A program made the translations under genes and the position numbers. A stretch of 64,000 nt of DNA from Pseudomonas rhizoryzae. GTDB lineage: Bacteria > Pseudomonadota > Gammaproteobacteria > Pseudomonadales > Pseudomonadaceae. The stretch covers positions 1 to 64,000 of the forward strand of contig NZ_SULM01000006.1 in NCBI RefSeq assembly GCF_005250615.1, in the 5' to 3' direction. This document shows positions 8,048 to 16,993 of this stretch, one piece after another; the first letter of the stretch is position 1, and every line of letters starts with the position of its first letter. A model generated the notes under the pieces. That model was not told where the DNA came from. It did not search any database and saw only the letters and a program-made list of their open reading frames with translations.

Positions 8048-9489
8048 GCGCGGTCTCCGGTCAGCTGGTCTTTGGGATTGTCTTCTTCCAGGCCGTCATC
8101 GGCGCCGGACAACGGACGCTTGGGATGGCGATCGGTACCCGGACCACCGGAGGTGGGCAGATCGCCTTCGCCGGTATGGGGCCCCTTGCCGATCATGCGC
8201 AGGGCATAGAGGGTGCCGATGCCGAACACGGCGAAATAGACCACCACGAAGGCCACCAGGGTGATGCTCAGCTGGGTGACGCTGTGGTTGGACACCCCAT
8301 CCTTGGTCCGCAACAAGCCATAGACGATCCACGGCTGGCGCCCCACCTCGGTGGTGAACCAACCGGCCAGCAGGGCGATCAGGCCCACCGGGCCCATGCA
8401 CATCACCAGGCGCAGGAAACCGCGGGTCTCGAACAGCTTGCCGCGCCAGCGCAGCCAGGCGCTCCACAGACCGGCCGCGATCATCAACAGGCCCAGGGCG
8501 ACCATGATGCGGAACGACCAGAACACCACGTAGGCCGGCGGCCGGTCTTCCTTGGGAAAGTCCTTGAGGGCCGGGATCGGCTCGGTGAAGCTGTGCTTGA
8601 GGATGAGACTGCCGAGCACCGGGATCTCGACCTTGTAGAGGGTCTTCTCCTGCTCCATGTCCGGCCAGCCGAACAGGATCAGGGGCGTGGGCTCACCGGG
8701 CGGATTCTCCCAGTGCCCCTCCATCGCCGCGATCTTGGCCGGCTGGTACTTCAGGGTATTGAGGCCATGGGCATCGCCGACGAAGGCCTGCACCGGCGCC
8801 ACCAGCAGGGCCATCCACATGGCCATGGAGAACATCTTGCGCACCGCCGGGTTGTCGTTGCCGCGCAGCAGGTGCCAGGCGGCCGACGCGCCGACCAGGA
8901 AGGCCACCGACAGGTAGGCGGCGATGGTCATGTGCGCCCAGCGGAAGGGGAAGGACGGATTGAAGATCACCGCCAGCCAGTCCGCCGGAACGATGCGACC
9001 GTCGAGGATCTCGTAGCCGGCGGGAGTGTGCATCCAGCTGTTGGAGGCCAGGATCCAGAAGGTCGACATCAGGGTGCCGATGGCCACCATCACCGTCGAG
9101 AAGAAGTGCAGGCCGCGGCCGACGCGATTCCAACCGAACAGCATGACGCCGAGGAAGCCGGCCTCGATGAAGAAGGCGGTGAGCACCTCGTAGGTCAGCA
9201 ACGGCCCGGTCACGGCGCCGGCATAGTCGGCAAAGCCGCTCCAGTTGGTGCCGAACTCATAGGCCATCACCAGACCGGACACCACGCCCATGCCGAAGAA
9301 GATGGCGAAGATCTTCAGCCAGAAGTGATACAGATCTTTGTAGACGTGATTGTCGGTCTTCAGCCAGAGGCCCTCGAGCACGGCGAGAAAGCTCGCGGTG
9401 CCAATGGACAACGCCGGGAAGATGATGTGGAAGGACACGGTGAAGGCAAACTGGATCCGCGCAAGGTCCAGGGCTTCAAGGCCGAACAT
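8044..9489 (-). CDS. cioA: cyanide-insensitive-type bd quinol oxidase, subunit I
   Basis: A 481-aa CydA/CioA protein that carries the haems and the quinol site. The N-terminus (LARIQFAFTVSFHIIFP) holds a conserved haem-ligand His; GRQPWIVYGLLRT is the diagnostic CydA signature; the quinol loop is short, as in the cyanide-insensitive branch. The ATG at 9489 is chosen because GAGAGGAAAG precedes it and the protein then starts at the conserved MFGLEALDLAR. It is first of a three-gene operon, divergent from an MFS gene. A degenerate ANR-type box lies about 140 bp upstream. Confidence 0.94.
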   Translation of the reverse strand: MFGLEALDLARIQFAFTVSFHIIFPALSIGTASFLAVLEGLWLKTDNHVYKDLYHFWLKIFAIFFGMGVVSGLVMAYEFGTNWSGFADYAGAVTGPLLTYEVLTAFFIEAGFLGVMLFGWNRVGRGLHFFSTVMVAIGTLMSTFWILASNSWMHTPAGYEILDGRIVPADWLAVIFNPSFPFRWAHMTIAAYLSVAFLVGASAAWHLLRGNDNPAVRKMFSMAMWMALLVAPVQAFVGDAHGLNTLKYQPAKIAAMEGHWENPPGEPTPLILFGWPDMEQEKTLYKVEIPVLGSLILKHSFTEPIPALKDFPKEDRPPAYVVFWSFRIMVALGLLMIAAGLWSAWLRWRGKLFETRGFLRLVMCMGPVGLIALLAGWFTTEVGRQPWIVYGLLRTKDGVSNHSVTQLSITLVAFVVVYFAVFGIGTLYALRMIGKGPHTGEGDLPTSGGPGTDRHPKRPLSGADDGLEEDNPKDQLTGDRA

Positions 9490-9631
9490 AAACTTTCCTC
9501 TCAGGCACGCCGGCCGTCGAGAGCGGCCGATCGAGTTGACGTTGACCGAAGTTCGAACCACTGCCATGCGGACGGTTCTAGCGAAACGCGCAAAAAACCG
9601 CCCTGGCTAGCGTCTTCAGCCTACCGCAAAG

Positions 9632-9645
9632 CTGACCTGGATCAA
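9632..9645. promoter_or_regulatory. possible ANR/FNR-type box CTGAC-CTGG-ATCAA
   Basis: The right half ATCAA matches the TTGAT-N4-ATCAA consensus exactly, the left half at three of five positions, with correct spacing. It lies in the 298-bp gap between cioA and the divergent MFS gene. Oxygen-dependent control of cio is known in Pseudomonas, which makes the site plausible but not proven. Nothing else firm is visible in this gap. Confidence 0.3.
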
Positions 9646-9787
9646 CGTCAGGCTTTAGAGTAGTCCTCCTGGATACATTTGCTTACGTGGTTCGATGTCG
9701 CATTAGGCAGGCTGTCGCACCCGCAGTTGTATGACGATAACTCCCTAGGTGGCTTAAGATGCCGCCTCTGCCTCCCGAGCCTCGACC

Positions 9788-10999
9788 ATGTCCGGCGATA
9801 CCCTGCTGCTGCGTCACCACCGCCCCTTCGTTGCCTTCTGGTTCGCCCGTATCTGCACCGCCGGCAGTTTCCAGATGCTCACCGTGGCCATCGGCTGGCA
9901 CCTCTATTCCCTCACCGGTAACGTGCTCGACCTCGGCCTGGTGGGCCTGGTGGAATTCTTGCCGCGGGTGCTGTTCATGTTGCATACCGGCCACGTCGCC
10001 GATCGCTACGACCGCCGCCGGGTCGCCGCCCTCTGCCAGACCGGCCAGGGGCTGATCGCCCTGGTGCTCCTGGTAGGCAGCCTGAACCAGGCAGTGACCC
10101 GCGACCTGATCTTCATCCTGGCCTTCTGCCTGGGTACCGCACGGGCCTTCGAGCAGCCCACCACCCAGGCCCTGCTCCCCAATATCGTGCCGCCGGCCAT
10201 CTTTCCGCGTGCCATCGCCGCGGCGGCCTCGGCCATGCAGGGCGCCACCATCATCGCCCCCGCGCTGGGCGGCCTGCTCTATGCCCTGGGCGCGGCCTGG
10301 GTCTATGGTCCGGCCCTGTTGTTCTACGCCATAGCCGTACTCTTGGTGTCCAGCCTGCCCGCCCGGCAGACACCCAGCCAAAAGGAAAAACCGACCCTGG
10401 AAAACCTGCTGGCCGGTATTCGCTTCATCAAAAGCCGTCCGGACGTGCTCGGCGCCATCTCCCTGGACCTCTTCGCCGTGCTGCTCGGTGGCGCCACCGC
10501 CTTGCTGCCGGTGTTCGCCGCCGACATCCTGCTCACCGGTCCCTGGGGCCTCGGTCTGCTGCGCTCGGCGCCCGCGGTGGGCGCCCTGGGCATGTCTTTC
10601 CTGCTCGCCTACGTCAGCCTCAATCGCCACGTGGGACGCATCATGTTCGGTGCGGTGGGGATATTCGGCGTAGCCACCATCGCCTTCGGCCTCTCCACCT
10701 CGCTGTGGTTCTCGCTGTTCACCCTGGTGGTGCTGGGCGCGGCAGACATGGTCAGCGTGGTGATTCGCACCTCCTTCGTCCAGCTGGAAACCCCCGACGC
10801 CATGCGCGGTCGGGTCAGCGCGGTCAACGGCCTGTTCATCGGCGCCTCCAACCAGCTCGGCGAATTCGAATCCGGCCTCACTGCCCACTTCTTTGGCACG
10901 GTACCGGCAGTGGTGCTGGGCGGGGTCGGCACCCTGGTGGTGACGGGGGTGTGGATGAAGCTGTTCCCGGGCCTGGCCAAGCGCGATCGACTTCACTAA
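9788..10999 (+). CDS. MFS exporter, EntS-like (MFS_3 type)
   Basis: A 403-aa major facilitator with about 11-12 hydrophobic segments. The cytosolic loop signature between helices 2 and 3 is GHVADRYDRRRV. The N-terminal HHRPFVAFWFARICTAGSFQM and the C-terminal region (RGRVSAVNGLFIGASNQLGEFESG) are typical of the MFS_3/EntS group, members of which export enterobactin or other small molecules. No siderophore genes are adjacent, so the substrate cannot be named. The start ATG at 9788 is the first Met before the conserved part. It is divergent from the cio operon. Confidence 0.85.
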   Translation: MSGDTLLLRHHRPFVAFWFARICTAGSFQMLTVAIGWHLYSLTGNVLDLGLVGLVEFLPRVLFMLHTGHVADRYDRRRVAALCQTGQGLIALVLLVGSLNQAVTRDLIFILAFCLGTARAFEQPTTQALLPNIVPPAIFPRAIAAAASAMQGATIIAPALGGLLYALGAAWVYGPALLFYAIAVLLVSSLPARQTPSQKEKPTLENLLAGIRFIKSRPDVLGAISLDLFAVLLGGATALLPVFAADILLTGPWGLGLLRSAPAVGALGMSFLLAYVSLNRHVGRIMFGAVGIFGVATIAFGLSTSLWFSLFTLVVLGAADMVSVVIRTSFVQLETPDAMRGRVSAVNGLFIGASNQLGEFESGLTAHFFGTVPAVVLGGVGTLVVTGVWMKLFPGLAKRDRLH

Positions 11000-11111
11000 A
11001 CGCACGAAGACGGCCGAAGGGTACCCATCGCCGGCGGCGTCGGGTCACTCATCCCACCCTGAGGACCGTTCGGCTCCTCAAAAGGTTATTGCGAAAACCT
11101 TAATCGCAAAA

Positions 11112-11127
11112 TGTGATCCAAATCACA
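11112..11127. promoter_or_regulatory. Vfr/CRP-type operator TGTGA-N6-TCACA
   Basis: A perfect palindromic CRP/Vfr consensus, with TCCAAA as spacer, ending 22 bp before the start codon of the chemoreceptor gene. Because it is so close to the start, it would more likely lie at or after the transcription start and repress, unless a second function applies. The inner TGAT-N4-ATCA also resembles an ANR half-site pair, so the cognate regulator is uncertain. Confidence 0.6.
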
Positions 11128-11149
11128 CATCTTATGAGTCGAGGTTTGG

Positions 11150-12796
11150 ATGCGTACTCCTCTTTCCATGGCGGCCCGTCTCGGTCTGGGCTTTGGTCTG
11201 ATTCTGATACTGATGCTGCTGATCACCCTGGTGGGCGTTCAGCGCGTCGGCGTCATCAATGAAACCCTGACGTCAGTCAGCCAGGGCGCCAGCGTCAAGC
11301 AGCGCTATGCCATCAACTTCCGCGGCAGTGTCCATGACCGCGCCATCGCCATTCGCGACGCGGTCCTGATCCATGACGAGGCGGCCCTGGCCAACCGCCT
11401 GGCCGATATCGACCGTCTCAAGAACTTCTATCGCCAGTCCGCCGAGCCAATGGACAGCTTGTTCGCCAACCAGGGCGCCAGTGCGGATGAGCAGCGCCTG
11501 CTCGCCGCCATCAAGGATATCGAGAACACTGCCCTGCCACTGACAGAGCGCCTGCTGCAGCTGCGCCAAGCCGGTGACTACGAAGGGGCCCGGGTATTCC
11601 TGCTGGAGCACGTCTCGGCCGCCTACGTCGAATGGCTCAAGCGCATCAATGCGCTCATCGACCACGAGGAAGCCATCGCTGGTGGCCATCTGGCCGAGGT
11701 CAGGGATATCGCGGCGGGTTTCCGCGGATTGATGCTGATCACCTGTGCCATCGCCCTGCTGCTGAGCGTGACCGTCTCCCTACTGATCATTCGCCAGATG
11801 AGCGCGACCCTGGGAGGCGAGCCCCATGCGGTGGCTGCTGCCATTCGCCGATTGGCCGAAGGGCGCTTGGACGAGCAGCCCAGCACCCGGCATCCAGCGA
11901 GTGTCATGGGCACCCTGGGCAACGCCACGGCTCATCTGGGCGAGACCATCGTCCAGGTCAGGAGCACCGCCACCTCGGTGGCGGCGGCCGCCGTCCAGTT
12001 GCAGGACAACGCCCAGGCCAACCAGCGGCACACCGATGTCCAATCCAACCAAGCCCAGCACATGGCCGCAGCGATCACCGAATTGGCCGCCACCATCGGC
12101 GAGGTCGCCGGCTACGCCGCCCAGGCTGCGGTCGCCACGGGCAACGCCAGCGCCCAGGTGGACAACGGCAACCAACTGGTGACCCGCTCCGGCCAGGCCA
12201 TCGGCCAACTGGTGCAGGCCCTGGAACAGGCCAGCGTCACCGTGCAACAGGTATCCAGTGACAGCGCCAGCATCGAGAACATCGTCGCCGTCATCAATGG
12301 CATTGCCGAGCAGACCAATCTCCTGGCGCTCAATGCCGCCATCGAGGCCGCGCGCGCCGGCGAACAAGGTCGCGGCTTCGCCGTGGTGGCCGATGAAGTC
12401 CGCAATCTGGCCACCCGTACCCAGGAGTCGACCCGCGAGATCCGCGGCATGATCGCCACGCTGCAGGACGTCGCCAGCCGCGCCTCGGTACAGATGGAGG
12501 AAAGTCGCGATCAGGCCCACGAGACCGCTGCCTTGACCCAGCGCGCCGTCGCGGCCCTGGCCGCGATCCACACCGACGTCAACTCGGTGAACGCCATGAA
12601 CACCCAGATCGCCACGGCGGCGGCCCAACAGCGCGCGGTGGCCGAAGAGGTCAACGAGAATATCAACCGCATCCATGCCGCGACCCTGGAAACCGCCAGC
12701 GGCTCGCAGCAGATCACCGACGCCAGCCGTCAACTGGCGGAGCTGGCAGAAGACTTGGAAAACCGGATGAGCCTCTTTCGTACCCGCACGGCCTGA
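11150..12796 (+). CDS. methyl-accepting chemotaxis protein with four-helix-bundle sensor
   Basis: A 548-aa chemoreceptor. Helix 1 spans residues about 8-30, a helical periplasmic 4HB_MCP-type ligand domain runs to about 185, and helix 2 follows ([22 protein letters not shown]). A HAMP domain ([19 protein letters not shown]) and a long cytosolic coiled coil follow. Its hairpin tip contains the invariant [20 protein letters not shown] and [15 protein letters not shown]. It senses an unknown small molecule and controls CheA through CheW. No C-terminal CheR-binding pentapeptide is present. It stands alone, with a perfect Vfr-type site just upstream and GAGG as ribosome site. Confidence 0.93.
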   Translation: MRTPLSMAARLGLGFGLILILMLLITLVGVQRVGVINETLTSVSQGASVKQRYAINFRGSVHDRAIAIRDAVLIHDEAALANRLADIDRLKNFYRQSAEPMDSLFANQGASADEQRLLAAIKDIENTALPLTERLLQLRQAGDYEGARVFLLEHVSAAYVEWLKRINALIDHEEAIAGGHLAEVRDIAAGFRGLMLITCAIALLLSVTVSLLIIRQMSATLGGEPHAVAAAIRRLAEGRLDEQPSTRHPASVMGTLGNATAHLGETIVQVRSTATSVAAAAVQLQDNAQANQRHTDVQSNQAQHMAAAITELAATIGEVAGYAAQAAVATGNASAQVDNGNQLVTRSGQAIGQLVQALEQASVTVQQVSSDSASIENIVAVINGIAEQTNLLALNAAIEAARAGEQGRGFAVVADEVRNLATRTQESTREIRGMIATLQDVASRASVQMEESRDQAHETAALTQRAVAALAAIHTDVNSVNAMNTQIATAAAQQRAVAEEVNENINRIHAATLETASGSQQITDASRQLAELAEDLENRMSLFRTRTA

Positions 12797-12849
12797 CCCT
12801 CTCACAACGCGCAAAGCCTGAAACTAGACGGCCGCACAGCGGTCGCAGT

Positions 12850-12875
12850 CAGACACCTTTTCGCAAAGGAGTCTG
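12850..12875 (+). promoter_or_regulatory. stem-loop enclosing the Shine-Dalgarno of the SDR/GH15 operon
   Basis: CAGAC-A-CCTTT pairs with AAAGG-A-GTCTG around a TCGC loop: 10 base pairs with one A/A mismatch in the middle. The 3' arm contains the ribosome site AAAGGAG, and the start codon follows 3 bases after the stem. Such a form, with U-rich pairing to AAAGG and an internal mismatch, resembles RNA thermometers of the fourU type. A role in temperature or other translational control is inference. Confidence 0.55.
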
Positions 12876-12878
12876 GAC

Positions 12879-13682
12879 ATGCAGCTTTCCCTCAACGGTC
12901 AGGTCGCCCTGGTCACCGGCGGCAGTTCCGGGATCGGGGCCGCCGTCGCCGAGGCCCTGGCCAAGGCCGGCGCCGCCGTCGCCATCAACTACCACTCCCA
13001 TGCCGAACCCGCCGAGGAACTGGCCCAGCGCATCCAGGATGCCGGCGGCCGCGCCATCGCCGTAGGTGGCGACGTGGGCGACGAGACCGCGGTGCAGGCC
13101 ATGTTCGACCGCACCCTGGAAGCCTTCGGCCGGCTGGACATCCTGGTGGCCAATTCCGGCCTGCAGAAAGATGCCGCGGTCGCCGAGATGTCCCTCAAGG
13201 ACTGGAACACCGTCATCAACACCAACCTCACCGGCCAGTTCCTTTGCGCCCAGGCCGCCATCCGCCAATTCCGTAAGCAGGGGCGCGATGAAAAGGTCTC
13301 GCGCGCCCTGGGCAAGATCATCCACATGAGTTCGGTGCACGAGGTCATCCCCTGGGCCGGCCACGTCAACTACGCCGCGTCCAAGGGCGGGATCTACATG
13401 CTGATGCGCAGCCTGGCCCAGGAAGTGGCGGCCGAGGGCATCCGCATCAACAGCATCGCGCCCGGGGCCATCGCCACGGCCATCAACGCCGACGTCGTCA
13501 ATGACGAGGCGAAGGCTCGCGAACTGCTCAAGCTGATCCCCTACAAACGCATTGGCCAGGTGGAAGACATCGGCAACGCCGCGGTATTCCTCGCCAGCGA
13601 CCTGGCCGACTACGTCGTTGGCACCACCCTCTTCGTCGACGGCGGCATGTGCCTCTATCCGGGATTCGAAGACAATGGCTGA
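12879..13682 (+). CDS. short-chain dehydrogenase, glucose 1-dehydrogenase-like
   Basis: A 267-aa classical SDR. The NAD(P)-binding motif TGGSSGIG is at residues about 13-20, the NxG-type segment is VANSGLQ, the catalytic Ser is in HMSSVHEV and the YAASK (Tyr/Lys) motif follows, with IAPGAIATAI after it. The family includes glucose 1-dehydrogenases that oxidise beta-D-glucose to gluconolactone. The gene overlaps the downstream GH15 gene by 8 bp, and that enzyme would release glucose, which supports a sugar substrate. The ribosome site AAAGGAG is exceptionally strong in sequence but sits in a stem-loop. Confidence 0.88.
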   Translation: MQLSLNGQVALVTGGSSGIGAAVAEALAKAGAAVAINYHSHAEPAEELAQRIQDAGGRAIAVGGDVGDETAVQAMFDRTLEAFGRLDILVANSGLQKDAAVAEMSLKDWNTVINTNLTGQFLCAQAAIRQFRKQGRDEKVSRALGKIIHMSSVHEVIPWAGHVNYAASKGGIYMLMRSLAQEVAAEGIRINSIAPGAIATAINADVVNDEAKARELLKLIPYKRIGQVEDIGNAAVFLASDLADYVVGTTLFVDGGMCLYPGFEDNG

Positions 13683-15504
13683 TTCCACCTCCGTGCACGC
13701 CCGCCGCAGTATCGGCGCCCACGGTGTCATCGGCGACCTGCGCACCTGCGCCCTGGTCGCCACCGACGGCACCATCGATCACTTCTGCTGGCCGAACCTC
13801 GACAGCCCCTCGGTGTTCGCCTCCCTGCTGGACTCGGAGAAAGCCGGCTATTTCAGCCTGGCTCCGCTGTGGGACGATGCCCGCGAACAGCAGCTGTACC
13901 TGCCGGATACCAATATCCTGCAAACTCGCTGGCTGTCGGCCGAAGGCGTCGCCGAGGTCACCGACCTGATGCCGGTGTGCAGCGCCGAGGACACCAAGCC
14001 GCGCATCGTCCGCCGCGTGCAGATGGTCGCCGGCCACGGTCGCATCCGCCTGCATTGCGCCCCGGCCCACGACTACGCCCGTGCCACCACCCGCGCCCGG
14101 CGCCTGGACGATGGCGCCCTGTTCGAGGCCGACGGCCAGCCCAGCCTGCGCCTGGCCTCGCCGGTGCCCCTGCAGATCGAGGGCAACGCCGCCTTCGCCG
14201 AATTCGACCTGCAGCAGGGCGAATCCCTGGACTTCGTCTTCGGCTGCGCCGAGGACGACAAGGTCGTGGCCGGCAGCAGCGAACTCTGCTTCCAGGACAC
14301 CCTGGCCTACTGGACCCGCTGGGCCGCCCAGAGCCAGTACCAGGGCCGCTGGCGGGAAATGGTCACCCGCTCGGCCCTGGCGCTGAAACTGCTGACCTCC
14401 TGCAAGCACGGCTCCATCGCCGCCGCGGCCACCTTCAGCCTGCCCGAGTCCCTGGGTGGCGAACGCAACTGGGACTATCGCGCGTCCTGGATCCGTGACT
14501 CGTCCTTTACCGTCTATGCCTTCATGCGCCTGGGCTATACCCAGGAGGCCAAGGACTTCATCCACTGGGTCGGTCGTTGCATGGAGAACAGCCACCAGGA
14601 ACCGGAGCGACTGCAGATCATGTATCGCCTCGATGGCGGCCTGGATCTGCCCGAAGAAAGCCTCGACCACCTGGCGGGCTATGCCGACTCGAGTCCGGTA
14701 CGCATCGGCAATGAGGCATACAAACAGACGCAGCTGGATATCTATGGCGAGCTGATGGACGCGGTCTACCTGTCCAACAAATACGGCGAAGCCATCTCCC
14801 ACCAGCGCTGGCGCCATGTGGTGCGGATGATCGATCACGTCTGCGAGGTCTGGAATACGCCGGACGCCGGTATCTGGGAGATGCGCGGCGAACCCGAGCA
14901 CTTCCTGCACTCGCGGCTGATGTGCTGGGTGGCCATCGACCGGGCGCTGCGCCTGGCGGCGAAGCGCTCCCTGCCGATGCCCTACGAACGCTGGTACGCG
15001 ACGCGCTCGGCGATCCAGGACGACATCTGGGATAACTTCTGGAGCGACGAGCTGGGTCATTTCACCGCGACTCGCCATGGCAAGAGCCTGGATGCGGCCA
15101 TGCTGCTGATGCCGCTGGTACGCTTCGTCAGCGCCACCGACCCCCAGTGGCTGGCAACCCTCGACGCCATCAAGCAACACCTGACCTACGACGGCATGAT
15201 CCGTCGCTACGACCCGGCCGACACCCCGGCGGACAATCTCGACGGCGAAGAAGGCGCCTTCGTCGCCTGCTCCTTCTGGTACGTCGAATGCCTGGCCCGC
15301 GCCGGCCGGGTGGACGAGGCGCACCTGGAGTTCGAGAAGCTGCTCGGCTACGCCAATCCCCTGGGGCTCTATGCGGAAGAACTGGACAAGCGCGGCTATC
15401 CCCTGGGCAACGTCCCCCAGGCCCTGTCGCATCTGGCGCTGATCAGCGCGGCCTTCTTCTTGGACCGCAAGCTCAGCGGCAAGGATCCGCAATGGCAGCC
15501 GTAG
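13675..15504 (+). CDS. glycoside hydrolase family 15 (glucoamylase/trehalase-like)
   Basis: A 609-aa GH15 protein with no signal peptide, hence cytoplasmic. The start at 13675 is chosen because the conserved N-terminal domain (IGDLRTCALVATDGTIDHFCWP) begins 18 residues later; further upstream the frame runs through the SDR gene. Catalytic-domain marks are NWDYRASWIRDSSF, GIWEMRGEPEHF (general acid Glu) and EEGAFVACSFW (second Glu). Bacterial members act on trehalose or alpha-glucans, releasing glucose. The coupling with a glucose-dehydrogenase-like SDR suggests stepwise use of a storage or compatible-solute sugar. Which sugar cannot be told from sequence. Confidence 0.9.
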   Translation: MADSTSVHARRSIGAHGVIGDLRTCALVATDGTIDHFCWPNLDSPSVFASLLDSEKAGYFSLAPLWDDAREQQLYLPDTNILQTRWLSAEGVAEVTDLMPVCSAEDTKPRIVRRVQMVAGHGRIRLHCAPAHDYARATTRARRLDDGALFEADGQPSLRLASPVPLQIEGNAAFAEFDLQQGESLDFVFGCAEDDKVVAGSSELCFQDTLAYWTRWAAQSQYQGRWREMVTRSALALKLLTSCKHGSIAAAATFSLPESLGGERNWDYRASWIRDSSFTVYAFMRLGYTQEAKDFIHWVGRCMENSHQEPERLQIMYRLDGGLDLPEESLDHLAGYADSSPVRIGNEAYKQTQLDIYGELMDAVYLSNKYGEAISHQRWRHVVRMIDHVCEVWNTPDAGIWEMRGEPEHFLHSRLMCWVAIDRALRLAAKRSLPMPYERWYATRSAIQDDIWDNFWSDELGHFTATRHGKSLDAAMLLMPLVRFVSATDPQWLATLDAIKQHLTYDGMIRRYDPADTPADNLDGEEGAFVACSFWYVECLARAGRVDEAHLEFEKLLGYANPLGLYAEELDKRGYPLGNVPQALSHLALISAAFFLDRKLSGKDPQWQP

Positions 15505-15512
15505 ATGGAGTG

Positions 15513-15593
15513 CTATCGCGGCCATAGCGCCCCGTCATTGCGGCCGTTCCTCCTGCAATGCTCTTGTAAGAGGAGCGGCCCATGGCCGCGATA
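15513..15593. repeat. inverted repeat TATCGCGGCCAT...ATGGCCGCGATA
   Basis: Two perfect 12-bp arms about 57 bp apart, with a smaller CTCCT/AGGAG stem inside. It begins 8 bp after the GH15 stop, so it may end that transcript; it has the look of a REP-like intergenic element. Confidence 0.6.
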
Positions 15594-15641
15594 AATAAGG
15601 CCATCCTCACCCCAGCCTGCTTCCCGAGGAGAGCAACCCTC

Positions 15642-15735
15642 AGTAGGCTGGGCTGAGCGCAACGAAGCCCAGCACGGTCAGGCTCGACCACGGCTGTTGG
15701 GCTTCGGCGATCGAGCTGCCTCAACCCAACCTACT
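15642..15735. repeat. palindromic repeat family A, copy 3
   Basis: Diverged copy of the 112-198 unit: AGTAGGCTGGGCTGAGCG and GAAGCCCAGCA on the left, TGTTGGGCTTCG and CTCAACCCAACCTACT on the right. It lies between the ends of two convergent genes, 5 bp before the cbpM stop codon. Confidence 0.8.
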
Positions 15736-15740
15736 CTCCT

Positions 15741-16049
15741 TCACACATCTCGCAGCTCACCGGCGAAGCGCTCCAGCCGCTGGCGCAGGCGCTGGTTTTC
15801 CCGGCGCAGCTCTTCCACCTCATCCAGCAGGTGCAAGGCCAGGGCCGTAGCGGCCCAATCCAATTCCAGCTCCTGGCGCAGGCGCACCGCGCGGCGGGCG
15901 CGGTGCAAGGCGCCGGTGTCGAAGTGCCACTCGGCCGGTCGCTTGCCGCGTTGTGGGGCCAGGATGCCGTGCTCGACGATTTCCACCACCACGGGCTCGC
16001 TCACCTCGCAGAGCACGCAGAATTCCTGCAGGACGATCAGACTGCTCAT
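15741..16049 (-). CDS. cbpM: CbpM, modulator of CbpA co-chaperone
   Basis: A 102-aa MerR-like helix-turn-helix/coiled-coil protein: an N-terminal part with ILAPQRGKRPAEWHFDTGAL, then a C-terminal coiled coil (EEVEELRRENQRLRQRLERF). CbpM binds the J-domain of CbpA and inhibits its co-chaperone and DNA-binding activities. The ATG at 16049 overlaps the cbpA stop (TGATG) and GGAGGAAAG lies ahead of it inside cbpA, so the two are translated together in the usual order. Length fits the family. Confidence 0.9.
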   Translation of the reverse strand: MSSLIVLQEFCVLCEVSEPVVVEIVEHGILAPQRGKRPAEWHFDTGALHRARRAVRLRQELELDWAATALALHLLDEVEELRRENQRLRQRLERFAGELRDV

Positions 16050-16993
16050 CAGACTTTCCTCCAGTCTTGGCGGGGATCGAAGGCCGCCCGCTCGGCTAGT
16101 TGGCGCCACAGCGCCTGGGTTGCTTCATCGCCCTTGGGCGGCATCACCACCTTGAGCAGGGCATGCAGATCGCCCTGCCCATTCTTGCCGGCAAGGCCCT
16201 TGCCGCGTACCCGCAGCCGAGCACCGCTCTGGCTGCCGGGCGGGATGCTGAGCATGATCTGGCCGTCCAGCGTGGGCACCTGCACCTTGGCCCCCAGGGC
16301 CGCTTCCCAGGGCGCGAGCGGCACGCTGACCACCAGGTCCTGGCCATCCACGTCGAACAGGGGATGGGGCACCAGGCGGATGACCAGATAGAGATCCCCC
16401 GCCTCCGCGCCACCGACGCCCGGCTCGCCCTGGCCCTTGAGGCGGATGCGTTCGCCGTCGGTACTGCCGGCGGGAATCTTGACGTTGAGGGTCTTGGTGG
16501 TCTCGCCGACGCGCCGGCCCAACTCGTCGCGCTGCGGCAGGGTGAAACTCAGCGGCTTGGTGCTGCCCGCCTGGCTCTCTTCGAGGAACAATGGCAACTC
16601 CAGCTCGACGTCGCGCCCGCGCCGGGCGAAGCCCCCCTGCTGCGAGCGTCCAGCGGCGCCGAACAGGGATTCGAAGAAGTCGGAATAGTCTGCGCCGAAG
16701 CCGGCGTGGGGATCGCTGTAGTCATCGCCCGAACCCGGCTGCCAATCCGGCGGCACCTGGAAGCGCTCACCCTGCTGCTGGTAGAGGCGGACCTGGTCGT
16801 ACTCGGCGCGTTTGTGCGGATCGCGCAGGACGTCGTAGGCCTCCGCGACCTCCTTGAAGCGAGCCTCGGCATCGGCCTCCTTGCTCACATCGGGGTGGTA
16901 CTTGCGCGCCAGTTTGCGATAGGCGGTCTTGAGGGTCTTGTCATCGACATCGGGGGCGACGCCGAGCACCTCGTAGTAGTCCTTGAAGTCCAT
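16049..16993 (-). CDS. cbpA: curved-DNA-binding protein, DnaJ-class co-chaperone
   Basis: A 314-aa DnaJ-type protein. The N-terminal J-domain carries the HPD motif ([17 protein letters not shown]), followed by a Gly/Phe-containing linker ([18 protein letters not shown]) and C-terminal peptide-binding domains; no zinc-finger repeats, as expected for CbpA rather than DnaJ. It stimulates DnaK and binds curved DNA in stressed or stationary cells. It is followed by its regulator cbpM. A GC-rich stem-loop lies directly before the start codon and pairs the ribosome site. Confidence 0.93.
   Translation of the reverse strand: MDFKDYYEVLGVAPDVDDKTLKTAYRKLARKYHPDVSKEADAEARFKEVAEAYDVLRDPHKRAEYDQVRLYQQQGERFQVPPDWQPGSGDDYSDPHAGFGADYSDFFESLFGAAGRSQQGGFARRGRDVELELPLFLEESQAGSTKPLSFTLPQRDELGRRVGETTKTLNVKIPAGSTDGERIRLKGQGEPGVGGAEAGDLYLVIRLVPHPLFDVDGQDLVVSVPLAPWEAALGAKVQVPTLDGQIMLSIPPGSQSGARLRVRGKGLAGKNGQGDLHALLKVVMPPKGDEATQALWRQLAERAAFDPRQDWRKV

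Noticed and set aside
6512-8209. Long open frame on the plus strand across repeat C and cioB
   Set aside because: It is Gln/His/Gly-rich antisense text of cioB joined to repeat sequence; no ribosome site or family match.
8125-9663. 512-codon plus-strand frame opposite cioA
   Set aside because: Shadow of a GC-rich gene; composition is typical antisense and cioA is certain.
9683-11005. 440-codon minus-strand frame opposite the MFS exporter
   Set aside because: Full of Gly/Gln/His antisense text; the plus-strand MFS has all family motifs.
13528-15525. 665-codon minus-strand frame opposite GH15
   Set aside because: Shadow; GH15 catalytic motifs fix the coding strand.
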